NCBI GenBank assembly: GCA_027315065.1
Contig: DAHUYT010000001.1
Location: forward strand, 1 to 64,000
Reading direction: 5' to 3'
Source of the DNA: Nitrososphaerota archaeon
GTDB taxonomy: Archaea > Thermoproteota > Nitrososphaeria > Nitrososphaerales > Nitrosopumilaceae
Length of the DNA: 64,000 bases
Shown: in pieces, positions 44,363 through 53,881 of the stretch
Layout: each line of letters starts with the position of its first letter
How positions within the stretch are numbered: the first letter of the stretch is position 1
Position numbers and translations under genes: made by a program
The notes under the pieces: model-generated
The model's database searches: none
What the model was told of the DNA's origin: nothing
What the model saw: only the letters and a program-made list of their open reading frames with translations

Positions 44363-45072
44363 CCGTAAATTGCATCTCGCAGTGGACCTGCTTCCTGTTC
44401 CGTTTGTTTCAAGTGTTGTTCAATGTTTTCTGCCTCACTCATTAGAGTTTGGAGATCACATGCTGCACCTGGAACAATCTTTGCTAATGCCATACAAATT
44501 TCTGCTCCAGCTCTAAAGTCTGGACCTGTTTCCTGACCTTTGTACAAAAGAACTATTATGTCAGTTTTTGTAATGGCACCTTCATTTAATAAAATTCCAG
44601 GAATGCCTGGAACTGTACCGTTTTTTAGTACTGGAATTTCTGCATCGGTTAGTCGTTTCTTTGCATTTTCAGTACTAGCAACTCCTATGACAAACGGTTT
44701 CTCATCAGTCTTTATCGCAGAACTACTTACTATGAGGGAACACTTGTGATCACTTGCCCAATTTAACATAGTTCTTGCCACATCTCTATGAAGTGATTCA
44801 TGGGGTGTCAAATAGGATGAAAAAATTGCTACCTTAAGTTCCTCATTAACAAATATTCTTGCAGGAAAATTAGGTATCTCATCTCTTATGATGCTGATGG
44901 GGGGAAAAAGCTCTGAATCGAGTACACCGGCTAATTCAAATTTGGATGTAGTGTTTATCAAAGATTCTGTGGCTATGGCGTTGGCCAGTCCAGCATAAGG
45001 GAAACCGTCTACTACGAAACCTCCTTCTATATTGATTGGTTTTAGTTCTCTAATAGTTATTTCGTTGCTCAT
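44359..45072 (-). CDS. PAC2-family proteasome assembly chaperone-like protein
   Basis: A 237-residue member of the PAC2 (ATP-grasp-like) family: ITIRELKPINIEGGFVVDGF, PYAGLANAIATESLINT, GVLDSELFPPISIIRDEIPN. The C-terminal helical part (ALAKIVPGAACDLQTLMSEA) follows the family length. In eukaryotes PAC2 assembles the 20S proteasome; in archaea it is presumed to have a similar role. It is divergent from the CysRS-like gene and is coupled to the 82-aa gene. Confidence 0.88.
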   Translation of the reverse strand: MSNEITIRELKPINIEGGFVVDGFPYAGLANAIATESLINTTSKFELAGVLDSELFPPISIIRDEIPNFPARIFVNEELKVAIFSSYLTPHESLHRDVARTMLNWASDHKCSLIVSSSAIKTDEKPFVIGVASTENAKKRLTDAEIPVLKNGTVPGIPGILLNEGAITKTDIIVLLYKGQETGPDFRAGAEICMALAKIVPGAACDLQTLMSEAENIEQHLKQTEQEAGPLRDAIYG

Positions 45073-45164
45073 GGGATATCATACTGATACATCCTTTTAA
45101 ATCATGGATATCATTTTATGTATCAAATTATATCGATGGCTCAGTGGACTATGATGAGCACATA

Positions 45165-46325
45165 ATGATCGAGATCTTTAATTCCTTTTCCTCAAATAAA
45201 GACAGTTTTGAACCATTTGAGAAAAACATGGTAAAGATATTCATCTGCGGTCCGACGTTATATGATTATACGCATCTGGGACATGCTAGAATATTTCTCA
45301 CGTATGATCTCCTGTGTAGACATTTGCATGAACGAGGCTATGGTACTGATGTTCTGGTCAATATGACTGATATCAATCAAAATGTATTCAATAAAGCAAA
45401 AAACGAATCAAAAGATTATCATACAGTTGCTAGATTCTATGCAAAGGGATTTGTCGAAGATCTAGATCTCCTGAATATCAAAAGCATAAACAGACTTGCA
45501 TATGTTTCAGATTATGTTTTTTATATGGAAGATCACATATCCCAACTGTTAGAACAAAAAGTTGCATATTATGCAAATGGGAATGTCTATCTTGACATCT
45601 CAAAAGATGAAAAATATGGTATATTGTCTAAGCAATCACGAAACCAACTTCAACTTCATAGGTTGGATATAGGGCCTAACAAGAAAAGCCAAGAAGACAT
45701 CATGTTATGGAATTGTTCTGATGACTTTGGATTCTCGTGGAAAAGTAAGTTTGGGAGTGGAATTCCATGGTGGCACATACAAGACACGACCGTTGCATTA
45801 GAAAATTTTGGACCAAATTATGATATCCATGGTGGTGCAAGAGAGCTTTTGTATCCTCATCATGAAGCACATTTGGCTCAATACAGATTGTTTTCAACAT
45901 CTGAAAATCCAGTAAAGATATGGATGCATGTAGGTCTTGTTCTCTCAAATGGGGAGAAAATGTCAAAATCACTCGGTAATGTTGTATGGTCAAGAGATCT
46001 AACGCAAAAATATGGACAAAATCTATTACGACTTTATATTTTCTCTAAACATTATCGTGAAGATATTAGTTTTGATGAAAAGCAAATTGTTGAGGGAAAA
46101 CAACTATTAGAGAAAATATATCTTGCATGCACAAAAACATCAGAAAAAACAGATTCCGTACTATCCAAACTCGTTGACGAATTTTTCATTGCATTAGATG
46201 ATGATCTGAATTCTCCAAAAGCGCTTGGAGTATTTGAAAATATTTGTTCCAAAGTAATTGTAGGAAGTAATATAGGATATGATGATTTTCAACGAATATG
46301 TCAAGTATTGGGAATAATCCTCTGA
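45165..46325 (+). CDS. Cysteinyl-tRNA synthetase-like protein with altered zinc site and short C-terminus
   Basis: A class I synthetase fold of 386 residues: FICGPTLYDYTHLGHARIFL (HIGH at about 37-40), LVNMTDINQNVF, and GEKMSKSLGN (KMSKS at about 265-269). In CysRS the zinc ligands are Cys, Cys (WHIECSA), His and Glu (PHHENE). Here they read Cys28, WHIQDTT (Asp207), His232 and PHHEAH (His236). The C-terminal anticodon-binding region is cut short. It resembles CysRS and also MshC, the Cys ligase of mycothiol synthesis. A GNAT gene overlaps it and inositol-phosphate synthase is near. A GTG at 45144 is an alternative start. Substrate open. Confidence 0.8.
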   Translation: MIEIFNSFSSNKDSFEPFEKNMVKIFICGPTLYDYTHLGHARIFLTYDLLCRHLHERGYGTDVLVNMTDINQNVFNKAKNESKDYHTVARFYAKGFVEDLDLLNIKSINRLAYVSDYVFYMEDHISQLLEQKVAYYANGNVYLDISKDEKYGILSKQSRNQLQLHRLDIGPNKKSQEDIMLWNCSDDFGFSWKSKFGSGIPWWHIQDTTVALENFGPNYDIHGGARELLYPHHEAHLAQYRLFSTSENPVKIWMHVGLVLSNGEKMSKSLGNVVWSRDLTQKYGQNLLRLYIFSKHYREDISFDEKQIVEGKQLLEKIYLACTKTSEKTDSVLSKLVDEFFIALDDDLNSPKALGVFENICSKVIVGSNIGYDDFQRICQVLGIIL

Positions 46326-47023
46326 TAACAAGACTGGAAGAGATAAGCCAATCTTTCACTGGCATGTGGGCGAATTCGGTATCTTTTAAATGTGGAACAT
46401 TCTTTTTTAACCCCTCTCTTCCAAATGACATTTTTTTGGACAAACTCACAAACATAACTTGTATCAGCAACGAAATGCTAGATAATGCACTGATATTATT
46501 TGATAAACATGGAACAACTCCATATGTTTATGCATTGAATTATCCAAAACTAGAAGAAAATCTACTTGAGAAAAATTTCAGACTCTATGATGTTCAACAT
46601 GTTCTCACAAAAGTACCTGATTCGTCAAAAATTTTAAAAGCACATATGATATCTACTGATGATTCTATGCTATGGTCAAAAACATTTTGTCAGGCATATG
46701 ATTGTAATGATTGTATAATACCTGTAGACGAAATAGTAAAAAAATCAATTTCCTTTATAGAGTATTACGTTGATGACTCAATTAGTTCCTGCGTTGCATT
46801 ATATGAAAAAAATTCAATATTAGGACTATATTGTCTTGGAACAATTCCACGCATGAGAAAGAAAGGGCATTCCATCTCGCTGATTGATTTTGCAATCAAC
46901 GAAGTAAAGAAGCGTAATCTTGAGTTGCTTATGCTTGAAACATATCAACGTGATGGGCTGCTCGATTTCTATCTGAAACTAGGTTTCAAAGAGATTTATA
47001 AAAAAAATATCTATACAATTTGA
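46298..47023 (+). CDS. GNAT-family N-acetyltransferase
   Basis: A 241-residue protein that overlaps the CysRS-like gene by 28 bases. The C-terminal half is a GNAT domain (VALYEKNSILGLYCLGTIPR, then MRKKGHSISLIDFAINEVKK, where R-x-x-G-x-S is the acetyl-CoA loop, and LDFYLKLGFKEIYKK). The N-terminal half is less clear and could be a degenerate second GNAT unit. Overlap implies joint expression with the CysRS paralogue, so it may acetylate the same product. The substrate is unknown. Confidence 0.8.
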   Translation: MSSIGNNPLITRLEEISQSFTGMWANSVSFKCGTFFFNPSLPNDIFLDKLTNITCISNEMLDNALILFDKHGTTPYVYALNYPKLEENLLEKNFRLYDVQHVLTKVPDSSKILKAHMISTDDSMLWSKTFCQAYDCNDCIIPVDEIVKKSISFIEYYVDDSISSCVALYEKNSILGLYCLGTIPRMRKKGHSISLIDFAINEVKKRNLELLMLETYQRDGLLDFYLKLGFKEIYKKNIYTI

Positions 47024-47035
47024 GACATCTGAGAC

Positions 47036-48013
47036 CTATTTGATCTTGGAAAGCAATGCAGAGTAGAGAAATGGCACGATTATAGTTGCCTCTGCATGTA
47101 TGGTCGTCTGTTTTGCATTTTGGGTTACCTTTCCCCATGATATTGCTTCCCTCACAAGTGCACCGCTTAGACTACCATCAAATTCTTGTGCCGTTGTAAT
47201 GTATACTGCATAGTCAAGTCCTCCCCTGTATTGATTCCACCATAAGGTGTGGTGTTTTGAGATCCCGCCACCTATCATTAAAGCCCCCGATTTTTTTGCT
47301 TTGAATATTAGACCGGACAACAAATCTCCATCAGCGGCAACGTTTATTCTGAAATCACTGTGTTTTTGTGTAAACATCCAAATCTGACTGCCCACTGCAC
47401 CATCCATTATGCCTGGAACTATTACAGGTATGTTGTTCTTGTTTGCCCAGTATAGAAAAGAATCTTCTCCAAGATTAGTGCCTATCACTTTACATATGTC
47501 ATGTGTTGACATTTCTTTTTTTCTACTAGCGTATTCTTTTTGTAAAAATGCTTGAACTTTTTCTTCAATTAGAGGGCCATAACTTTTCAATGGAACCAGG
47601 ACATTTCCAAGTCTGTGAATTTCTTTATCTGCTAATTCACTATCGTCAAGAGTAAAAGATCCTTCTAAATAATTCGAATAATGTCTTGCAATGTCATGGT
47701 CAAGAGCGCCACAAGTAGTTATGATTACATCACACATTTTGTTCTTTACCATATCTGTAATCACACCTCTAAGACCTGTGGATATGACTGCTCCAACGAA
47801 GGACAAAAATTTCAAACAGTCCCTGTCTTCTATCATTGAAGACAAAATATTCAATCCGTCTGCTAGATTTCTTGATTCAAAACCACCTGACTTTGACATT
47901 TGTTCAAAAATAATGCCAATTGCATCATCCTTTTTTATTGAAATGTCCTCTACTGGTCTACCGGGATTTATCACATGTCTGGAATCAAGTCTCGGATATA
48001 AAATCCTCTGCAC
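47036..48013 (-). CDS. Deoxyhypusine synthase
   Basis: A 325-residue enzyme that transfers the aminobutyl group of spermidine to a lysine of aIF5A. It has FLSFVGAVISTGLRGVITDM, TTCGALDHDIARHY, the NAD-binding IPVIVPGIMDGAVGSQIW, and the active-site Lys in GGGISKHHTLWW. The C-terminal GSLSGALVREAISWGK and ATIIVPFLYSALL match. It is divergent from inositol-phosphate synthase and convergent with the GNAT gene. Confidence 0.95.
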   Translation of the reverse strand: MQRILYPRLDSRHVINPGRPVEDISIKKDDAIGIIFEQMSKSGGFESRNLADGLNILSSMIEDRDCLKFLSFVGAVISTGLRGVITDMVKNKMCDVIITTCGALDHDIARHYSNYLEGSFTLDDSELADKEIHRLGNVLVPLKSYGPLIEEKVQAFLQKEYASRKKEMSTHDICKVIGTNLGEDSFLYWANKNNIPVIVPGIMDGAVGSQIWMFTQKHSDFRINVAADGDLLSGLIFKAKKSGALMIGGGISKHHTLWWNQYRGGLDYAVYITTAQEFDGSLSGALVREAISWGKVTQNAKQTTIHAEATIIVPFLYSALLSKIK

Positions 48014-48067
48014 TTGCGAATCACAAGTAATTAATATGTAGGTATAATTTTGTATCTATCGATTAAG

Positions 48068-49135
48068 TTGGGAAAGAAGATTAAGATTGCTATAGCCGGT
48101 GTAGGCAATTGTGCTTCTGCACTCATTCAAGGTGCAAAATATTATTCAGATAATCCTCATGATGTGATAGGATTAACTGCTTACAACTTGGGAGGATACG
48201 AACCAGGAGATATCGAAGTGGTAGCGGCATTCGATGTGGCAGACACAAAGGTTGGAAAGGATATCTCAGAGGCGATATATGCAAGACCGAATAATACTAT
48301 TACCGTTGCTGAAGTTCCGCGTACGGGAATAACAGTCCAACGTGGGCCAACAAAGGATGGTCTAGGAAGACACCTTAGCAGAATAATTACACCCTCTCAA
48401 GAATCAGAGGTTAACGTCAAAAAGGTACTGCAGGATACTGGGGCCGAAATGCTTGTGAACTATCTTCCTGTTGGAAGCACAGAGGCTGTAAGGCATTATG
48501 CAAGTCAGGCACTTGAAGCAGGTATAGGATTTCTTAATGCAATTCCGGTGTTTATAGCATCAGACCCAAAATGGCAGCAAATGTATGCCGAAAAGAAGAT
48601 TCCGCTTGCTGGAGATGATGTTATGAGCCAACTTGGTGCTACCGTAGTTCACAAAACACTAGTGAAACTTTTCGTAGATAGAGGTGTATTAATCGATGGT
48701 ACTTATCAACTGAATATAGGCGGTGATATGGATTTTTACAACATGCTTGATGAAGAGAGACTTGAAGACAAAAGAATAAGCAAAACAAGTGCGGTAAAGG
48801 CGATGGCAGATTATGATATACCAATGAGAATAGGTCCAAGTGACTATGTTGACTTTATTGATAATGAGAAGATTTGTTATATTAACATAGAAGGCAAATA
48901 CTTTGGCAAGATACCGATTAAACTCGATCTAAAACTCAAGGTAATAGATGCATATAACAGTGCGGGGATAATGATCGATGCTATACGTGGATTGAAGATC
49001 GCACTAGATAGAAAACTTTCAGGACCCATGACAAGCATCTCATCTTACTGCTTCAAGCATCCGCCAATACAGATGCCATATACAGAGGCAATGAAAGCAT
49101 TCGCAGAATTTGTGGAAGGTAAACGCGAGAAATAG
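48068..49135 (+). CDS. myo-Inositol-3-phosphate synthase
   Basis: About 355 residues, NAD-dependent, converting glucose 6-phosphate to inositol 3-phosphate for archaeal inositol lipids. Motifs: KIKIAIAGVGNCASALIQG (Rossmann), YLPVGSTEAVRHYASQALEA, GDDVMSQLGATVVHKTLVKL, GGDMDFYNMLDEERLEDKRI and a conserved lysine-rich core. The TTG at 48068 has a TATA-like GTATAATT about 25 nt upstream; an earlier TTG at 48050 is possible. The size is that of the short actinobacterial/archaeal form. It makes the inositol needed for lipids and possibly for inositol-based thiols. Confidence 0.93.
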   Translation: MGKKIKIAIAGVGNCASALIQGAKYYSDNPHDVIGLTAYNLGGYEPGDIEVVAAFDVADTKVGKDISEAIYARPNNTITVAEVPRTGITVQRGPTKDGLGRHLSRIITPSQESEVNVKKVLQDTGAEMLVNYLPVGSTEAVRHYASQALEAGIGFLNAIPVFIASDPKWQQMYAEKKIPLAGDDVMSQLGATVVHKTLVKLFVDRGVLIDGTYQLNIGGDMDFYNMLDEERLEDKRISKTSAVKAMADYDIPMRIGPSDYVDFIDNEKICYINIEGKYFGKIPIKLDLKLKVIDAYNSAGIMIDAIRGLKIALDRKLSGPMTSISSYCFKHPPIQMPYTEAMKAFAEFVEGKREK

Positions 49136-49216
49136 TCACACATTGTAATTATTGTTAGCATGGTCAATGAAACTTGTCAATAATCTGTTATTTTAGATGT
49201 CGAACCACAGACTTTA

Positions 49217-52200
49217 TTGGTCTATATACGCAAGTTAGAGATCTTCGGATTCAAGTCATTTGGGTACAAAAATACGCTAGTTAATTTTGAACCAGGTCTT
49301 GTAGCCATCTCAGGTGCTAATGGATCTGGTAAAAGCAACATTCTTGATGCAATCTCATTTGCTTTAGGTGAAAACGCACCAAAGATTATGAGGGTGGATA
49401 AATTACGTTCTTTATTACACGATGTGGATAATGCCCATCATGGCGCAAAGATAGCACGAGTAAGTTGTCACTTTGATAACTCTGATCGAAAGATCCCAGT
49501 AGACTCGAATACCGTAACAATCACAAGAGAGATGGACGAATTAGGTGAGAACATCTATTATCTAAACCAAAAAAAGGTATTAAGAAATCACATCCTGGAT
49601 CTTTTGGAGATAGCAAACTGTGGCATCCACAAGTTAAATATCGTACAACAAGGTACAATTACTAGAATCTCAGAGTTTAACTCAGAAGAGCGAAGACGAA
49701 TAATCGAGGATATTGTAGGACTGGCCTATTTTGATGAGAAAAAAACAGAGGCACTAAAACAACTGGACGAAGCAGACAGAAGACTTGAGATCGCACTAGC
49801 AAGAATGGATGAGATAAAGAAACGCATTGATGAACTAGAAGAGGAGCGAAATACCCAGCTCAGATATGATTTCTTAGATAGGGAGCTAAAGAGACTTTAT
49901 GCTATTCAGGCCTCAAACAAACTCAGAGATATCGACGTTCAAAAGGTATCAAAGGAAAGAAATCTTAATGCTATCCAACATGAGTACAAGAAACTTGATG
50001 AACAGCATTCTCAGTTAAGAGATGAGATAAAGAAACTTGAAGAAGAGAAACAAAAATTCATGGATGAAGTAAATGCGTACAACACAGCAAAGGCTTCAAT
50101 CGATTCAGAACTCTCTGTCGCGATGCACAGATCAGAATCAGCAAATAGTAAATTGGTCACTGGTGCAAGAAGAGCGGCACAAATAGAATCTAGGCTGCCG
50201 GAAATTCAAGCTGAACTAGACAGCATGACTGAAAAACGTTCCATTTTGGAATCTCAAACCGCAGAGCTGAAAAATTCTATTAACATTATTAATGAATCAA
50301 AAAAGAACATCAATACGGAACTTGTCTCGGTTGATTCTGAAATTAATCAAACCATGAGGCAACAATCTCAGGTTACAAGTAACAAACTTAAAACTGATGA
50401 AAAGATAAGGGCTCTTACTAGTACATTAAATGATACAAAGCTTTCAAGTTCAAAACTAGAACAAGAACATTTTGACATTAAAAACAAAGTTGATCAAAAC
50501 TCGCTTAAGACAAAAGCGTTGTTCGTTGAAAAAGAAAAACTACTCAATCTAGAACAAAAGCTTAGGCAAGTAAGAATAGGTCATGAATCAATCATTAATG
50601 ATCTAAAATCCAAGCTATCAGATTTGCGTGACAAACGCATCAAGATAGAAAAGGATGTGGAAGAAACCACTCTGATTTTTGAAAAGGCAAGCAAGGCTGC
50701 TGCGCAATATGAAGCAAAAATAAAAGTTGTAAAAGAAGTAATGCATGAAGACTATTCTATAGCAAAGCTCAAAGAAGATTCAAAGAGGTTGGGGATTCAA
50801 GGTCTTGTCTATGAATTGCTTTCTTGGGATAAAAAATATGAGAGAGCAATTTTATCGGTAGGATCTGACTGGCTGAAAGCACTCGTTGTAAATGATTTTG
50901 CCACTCTTCTTGGAATCGCTGAGTTTGCACAACAGAAGAAACTCCCAAAAATTAGAATTATACCATTGGACGCTGTATCTGATTCTAAGGCCACTATGCC
51001 ACAAGAGGAAGGAATGCTTGGAGTTATCTCAGATTTTGTAAAGTGCGATGAAAAACTAGAGTCGCTCAAAAACTTTATCTTTGGACGTGTAGGGCTGGCT
51101 TCTTCCAAAGAGGCAGCATACGCATTATCGAAAAAAGGATACAAAGCAGTTACGCTTGATGGTCATTTTTTTGAGGCAGATGCAAGTGCTATGGTTGTGG
51201 ACATGAATTCCAAGGTTTCTAATCTTACAAAGATAATTCTTCTTAGTACTTCTGTAGATGGACTAATACAATCTCTTGAACTATTAAAGAAATTTATTCA
51301 AAACAAGATGGGACAGTTAAAGAAAATCGAAAGAATAACAAGAAATCTAGACAGCAGATATCATTCTTCGGAGACAGGACTTGCTAACGTGGATCTGAGC
51401 CTTACTGATGTAAGATCAAAATTAAAGGCAATATCTATATCACTAGATCAGATCTCGTCTAGAATATTACAACTCAGGAACAGAGAAGCAAATATCATAG
51501 TTGAACTGTCCAAGACAGCGTCCTATATTGCATCTCTGGAAGAAAGAATATCGCTAACCCGAGAAAACTATGCTGAAGAAGAACAAACAAGAATTGCCGT
51601 CATGATTTCTACATTAAATGAGAAAAAAGTTACTTTATTGGGTGCGCAAAGCAAAATTTCTACTGACTTTCGTGAACAAAGTACAAGACTTACTGAACTT
51701 GTAAATGAGGAAAATTCACATAAAGCAAATATGCGCCGTTTATCTGAAGAACAATCTTCACTAAATCACGAAAAACATGATCTTGATGTGCAATCAAGGG
51801 CATTATTGAAGGAAAAAGAAAGTGATGATGCCCTACTTGTATCATTACGAGAAAAAGAACAGCATCTGATATCTACGTCTGGTACTTCGGTATCGACGCT
51901 AAAAGAATACGATCTCAAACTGAAGAGTCTCTACGAATACGAGAGAACGTTGGCAAAAGAAATCAACGGGATGGAAAGACAATCTGATTCAATTCTGCGT
52001 GATCTTAAGGATCTAAGCGAAAATGAAGAAAGAATCAGAAAAACACTTCTTTCATATGGTTACGAGACTCTGCTTGAATCATTTAACGTTGATGAAATTC
52101 TTGTGGATCTAGAATCTGAGAAGCAAAAGATGTCTGGCTCTCTTAATACGAGAGCCCCAGAGCTATATGTTGAGGTATCAGATGGATATCGTTCAATGTC

Positions 52201-52741
52201 TACACGAAAGAATGAACTGGAAACAGAACGAAATTCTATTGTAAAATTCATTGAAGAGATAGACAAGGATAAGAGACAAACATTTTTGGAATCTTACGAT
52301 AAGGTAGATAAAGACATCCGCGAGATCTTCAACAAAATGACAGGCGGTAATGCATGGCTTGAGATTCAAAATGAAGATGACATATTTACATCGGGAATTT
52401 CATATTTGGTACAATTTCCAAATAAACCTAAAAGAGAGTCGACATCAATCAGTGGTGGAGAAAAGACTCTTGCTGCAATTACGTTTCTACTTGCTCTTCA
52501 AAAACTGAAGCCATCGCCATTTTACCTTCTTGACGAAGTCGATGCTCACTTGGATGCACTAAACACTGAAAGACTAGCTAAGATACTTGAAGATAGATCT
52601 GAAGGAAGTCAGATCATAATGGTATCGCTGAAGGACTCTGTAGTGCAAAAGGCAAAATTGATCTATGGTGTATTTCCAAGAAATGGTGTATCACATGTTG
52701 TATCACATAGAATTTCAAATATTTCGCAAGTTGCAAACTAG
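49217..52741 (+). CDS. smc: Chromosome-segregation SMC ATPase
   Basis: A 1174-residue SMC. The N-terminal head has VYIRKLEIFGFKSFG and Walker A GANGSGKSNI (about 33-41). Long coiled coils flank a hinge near residues 520-680 (LGIQGLVYELLSWDKKYERA). The C-terminal head has the signature SISGGEKTLAA and Walker B FYLLDEVDAHLD. The start is TTG at 49217 (VYIRKLEIFGFKSF). It compacts and segregates the chromosome as a dimer. No ScpA/ScpB gene follows; it overlaps the convergent oppF-type gene by 4 bases. Confidence 0.96.
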   Translation: MVYIRKLEIFGFKSFGYKNTLVNFEPGLVAISGANGSGKSNILDAISFALGENAPKIMRVDKLRSLLHDVDNAHHGAKIARVSCHFDNSDRKIPVDSNTVTITREMDELGENIYYLNQKKVLRNHILDLLEIANCGIHKLNIVQQGTITRISEFNSEERRRIIEDIVGLAYFDEKKTEALKQLDEADRRLEIALARMDEIKKRIDELEEERNTQLRYDFLDRELKRLYAIQASNKLRDIDVQKVSKERNLNAIQHEYKKLDEQHSQLRDEIKKLEEEKQKFMDEVNAYNTAKASIDSELSVAMHRSESANSKLVTGARRAAQIESRLPEIQAELDSMTEKRSILESQTAELKNSINIINESKKNINTELVSVDSEINQTMRQQSQVTSNKLKTDEKIRALTSTLNDTKLSSSKLEQEHFDIKNKVDQNSLKTKALFVEKEKLLNLEQKLRQVRIGHESIINDLKSKLSDLRDKRIKIEKDVEETTLIFEKASKAAAQYEAKIKVVKEVMHEDYSIAKLKEDSKRLGIQGLVYELLSWDKKYERAILSVGSDWLKALVVNDFATLLGIAEFAQQKKLPKIRIIPLDAVSDSKATMPQEEGMLGVISDFVKCDEKLESLKNFIFGRVGLASSKEAAYALSKKGYKAVTLDGHFFEADASAMVVDMNSKVSNLTKIILLSTSVDGLIQSLELLKKFIQNKMGQLKKIERITRNLDSRYHSSETGLANVDLSLTDVRSKLKAISISLDQISSRILQLRNREANIIVELSKTASYIASLEERISLTRENYAEEEQTRIAVMISTLNEKKVTLLGAQSKISTDFREQSTRLTELVNEENSHKANMRRLSEEQSSLNHEKHDLDVQSRALLKEKESDDALLVSLREKEQHLISTSGTSVSTLKEYDLKLKSLYEYERTLAKEINGMERQSDSILRDLKDLSENEERIRKTLLSYGYETLLESFNVDEILVDLESEKQKMSGSLNTRAPELYVEVSDGYRSMSTRKNELETERNSIVKFIEEIDKDKRQTFLESYDKVDKDIREIFNKMTGGNAWLEIQNEDDIFTSGISYLVQFPNKPKRESTSISGGEKTLAAITFLLALQKLKPSPFYLLDEVDAHLDALNTERLAKILEDRSEGSQIIMVSLKDSVVQKAKLIYGVFPRNGVSHVVSHRISNISQVAN

Positions 52742-53697
52742 TCTATCTTTACAAAACATGCAACCGATCTTCGATCTGATAATGGTTTGAGCTCTGGCTC
52801 CTGTTTGCATTTTTCAATAGCATACGGACATCTTGCTCTAAATCTACATCCTTGGTAGGTGTTAACCTCAACAGGATTATTAATGCGGATTTTTTTCTCT
52901 TTTTGTAGATTGTCTGGATCTGGTTCAGAAATAGAATCCATAAGTGCTTGTGTGTAAGGATGTCTTGGATGGAACAATACGTCACTAATGAAACCAGTTT
53001 CAACAATCTTGCCAAGGTATAATATTGAAATCACATGACCTATGTATCTTGCAGTGGTTAGATCATGGGTTATATACAAAAACGAGATATCCTGTTTGGT
53101 TTGTAATTCTTTCATTAATTCTAAAATTCCAACCCTAACTGATACATCAAGCATTGATACTGGTTCATCAGCTATGATCATCTTGGGTTTAGTTATGATG
53201 GATCTGGCAATGGCTACGCGTTGTCTCTGACCTCCTGATAACATGTGCGGATATTTTGAAGCAATCTCTTCTGGTTCTAATTTCACGTCTCTTAATGCTT
53301 GAAAAACCAAATTTTCTCTCTCACTTGATTTATCTATATCATGTATGTCTAGCGGTTCTCTTATTATGTCGGAAATCTTCATTCTAGGATCCATTGATGC
53401 ATAAGGGTCTTGATGTATCATCTGGCACTTGGTTCTTATCTTTTTGAGGCTAGATGCATCGTTTGTTATTTTTACACCATCAAAAGTTATCTCGCCCGAG
53501 TCTGGTTCTATTGCCCTTAGTATCAATCTGGAAACTGTTGTCTTACCAGATCCAGATTCGCCAGCAAGGACAAAAGTCTGACCCCTTTTTATTGAAAATG
53601 ATATGTCATCAACTGCTCTTACTGTCTCCTTTTGGCGTGAAAAACCTCCATTTACAAAGTATTTCTTAAGGTTTTTTACAGAAAGGATCTCTTCCAC
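52738..53697 (-). CDS. Oligopeptide/dipeptide ABC transporter ATP-binding protein (OppF/DppF type)
   Basis: A 319-residue ATPase starting at a GTG at 53697 (VEEILSVKNLKKYF). Walker A is GESGSGKTT, signature LSGGQRQRVAIARS, Walker B KMIIADEPVSMLD, and the OppF/DppF C-terminal Cys motif is CRFRARCPYAIEKC, where Cys-rich tail may bind an Fe-S cluster. HPYTQALMDSI matches the family. Its partner is at 54818-55762 with a surface-protein gene between. No permease or binding-protein genes are in the window. Confidence 0.92.
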   Translation of the reverse strand: MEEILSVKNLKKYFVNGGFSRQKETVRAVDDISFSIKRGQTFVLAGESGSGKTTVSRLILRAIEPDSGEITFDGVKITNDASSLKKIRTKCQMIHQDPYASMDPRMKISDIIREPLDIHDIDKSSERENLVFQALRDVKLEPEEIASKYPHMLSGGQRQRVAIARSIITKPKMIIADEPVSMLDVSVRVGILELMKELQTKQDISFLYITHDLTTARYIGHVISILYLGKIVETGFISDVLFHPRHPYTQALMDSISEPDPDNLQKEKKIRINNPVEVNTYQGCRFRARCPYAIEKCKQEPELKPLSDRRSVACFVKID

Positions 53698-53881
53698 TAT
53701 AATTACCTGCTTGTAAGGTATATCGAGAAAACTGTATAAGGCATACTGTGACAAAGTGCAAAAAATGACATGGTATTAACCCGGTTGTTTGTTGCTAATG
53801 AATAATTGGACATCAGGCGATCACCTTGTCAAATTCTTATTATCGCAAAGTTTTAAAGGCTATGACTTATGATACACAAAC

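Noticed and set aside
45127-45160. D-arm-like GGCTCAGTGG ... GAGC, possible tRNA
   Set aside because: The loop is too long, no T-loop or acceptor pairing follows, and it overlaps the start of the CysRS-like gene.
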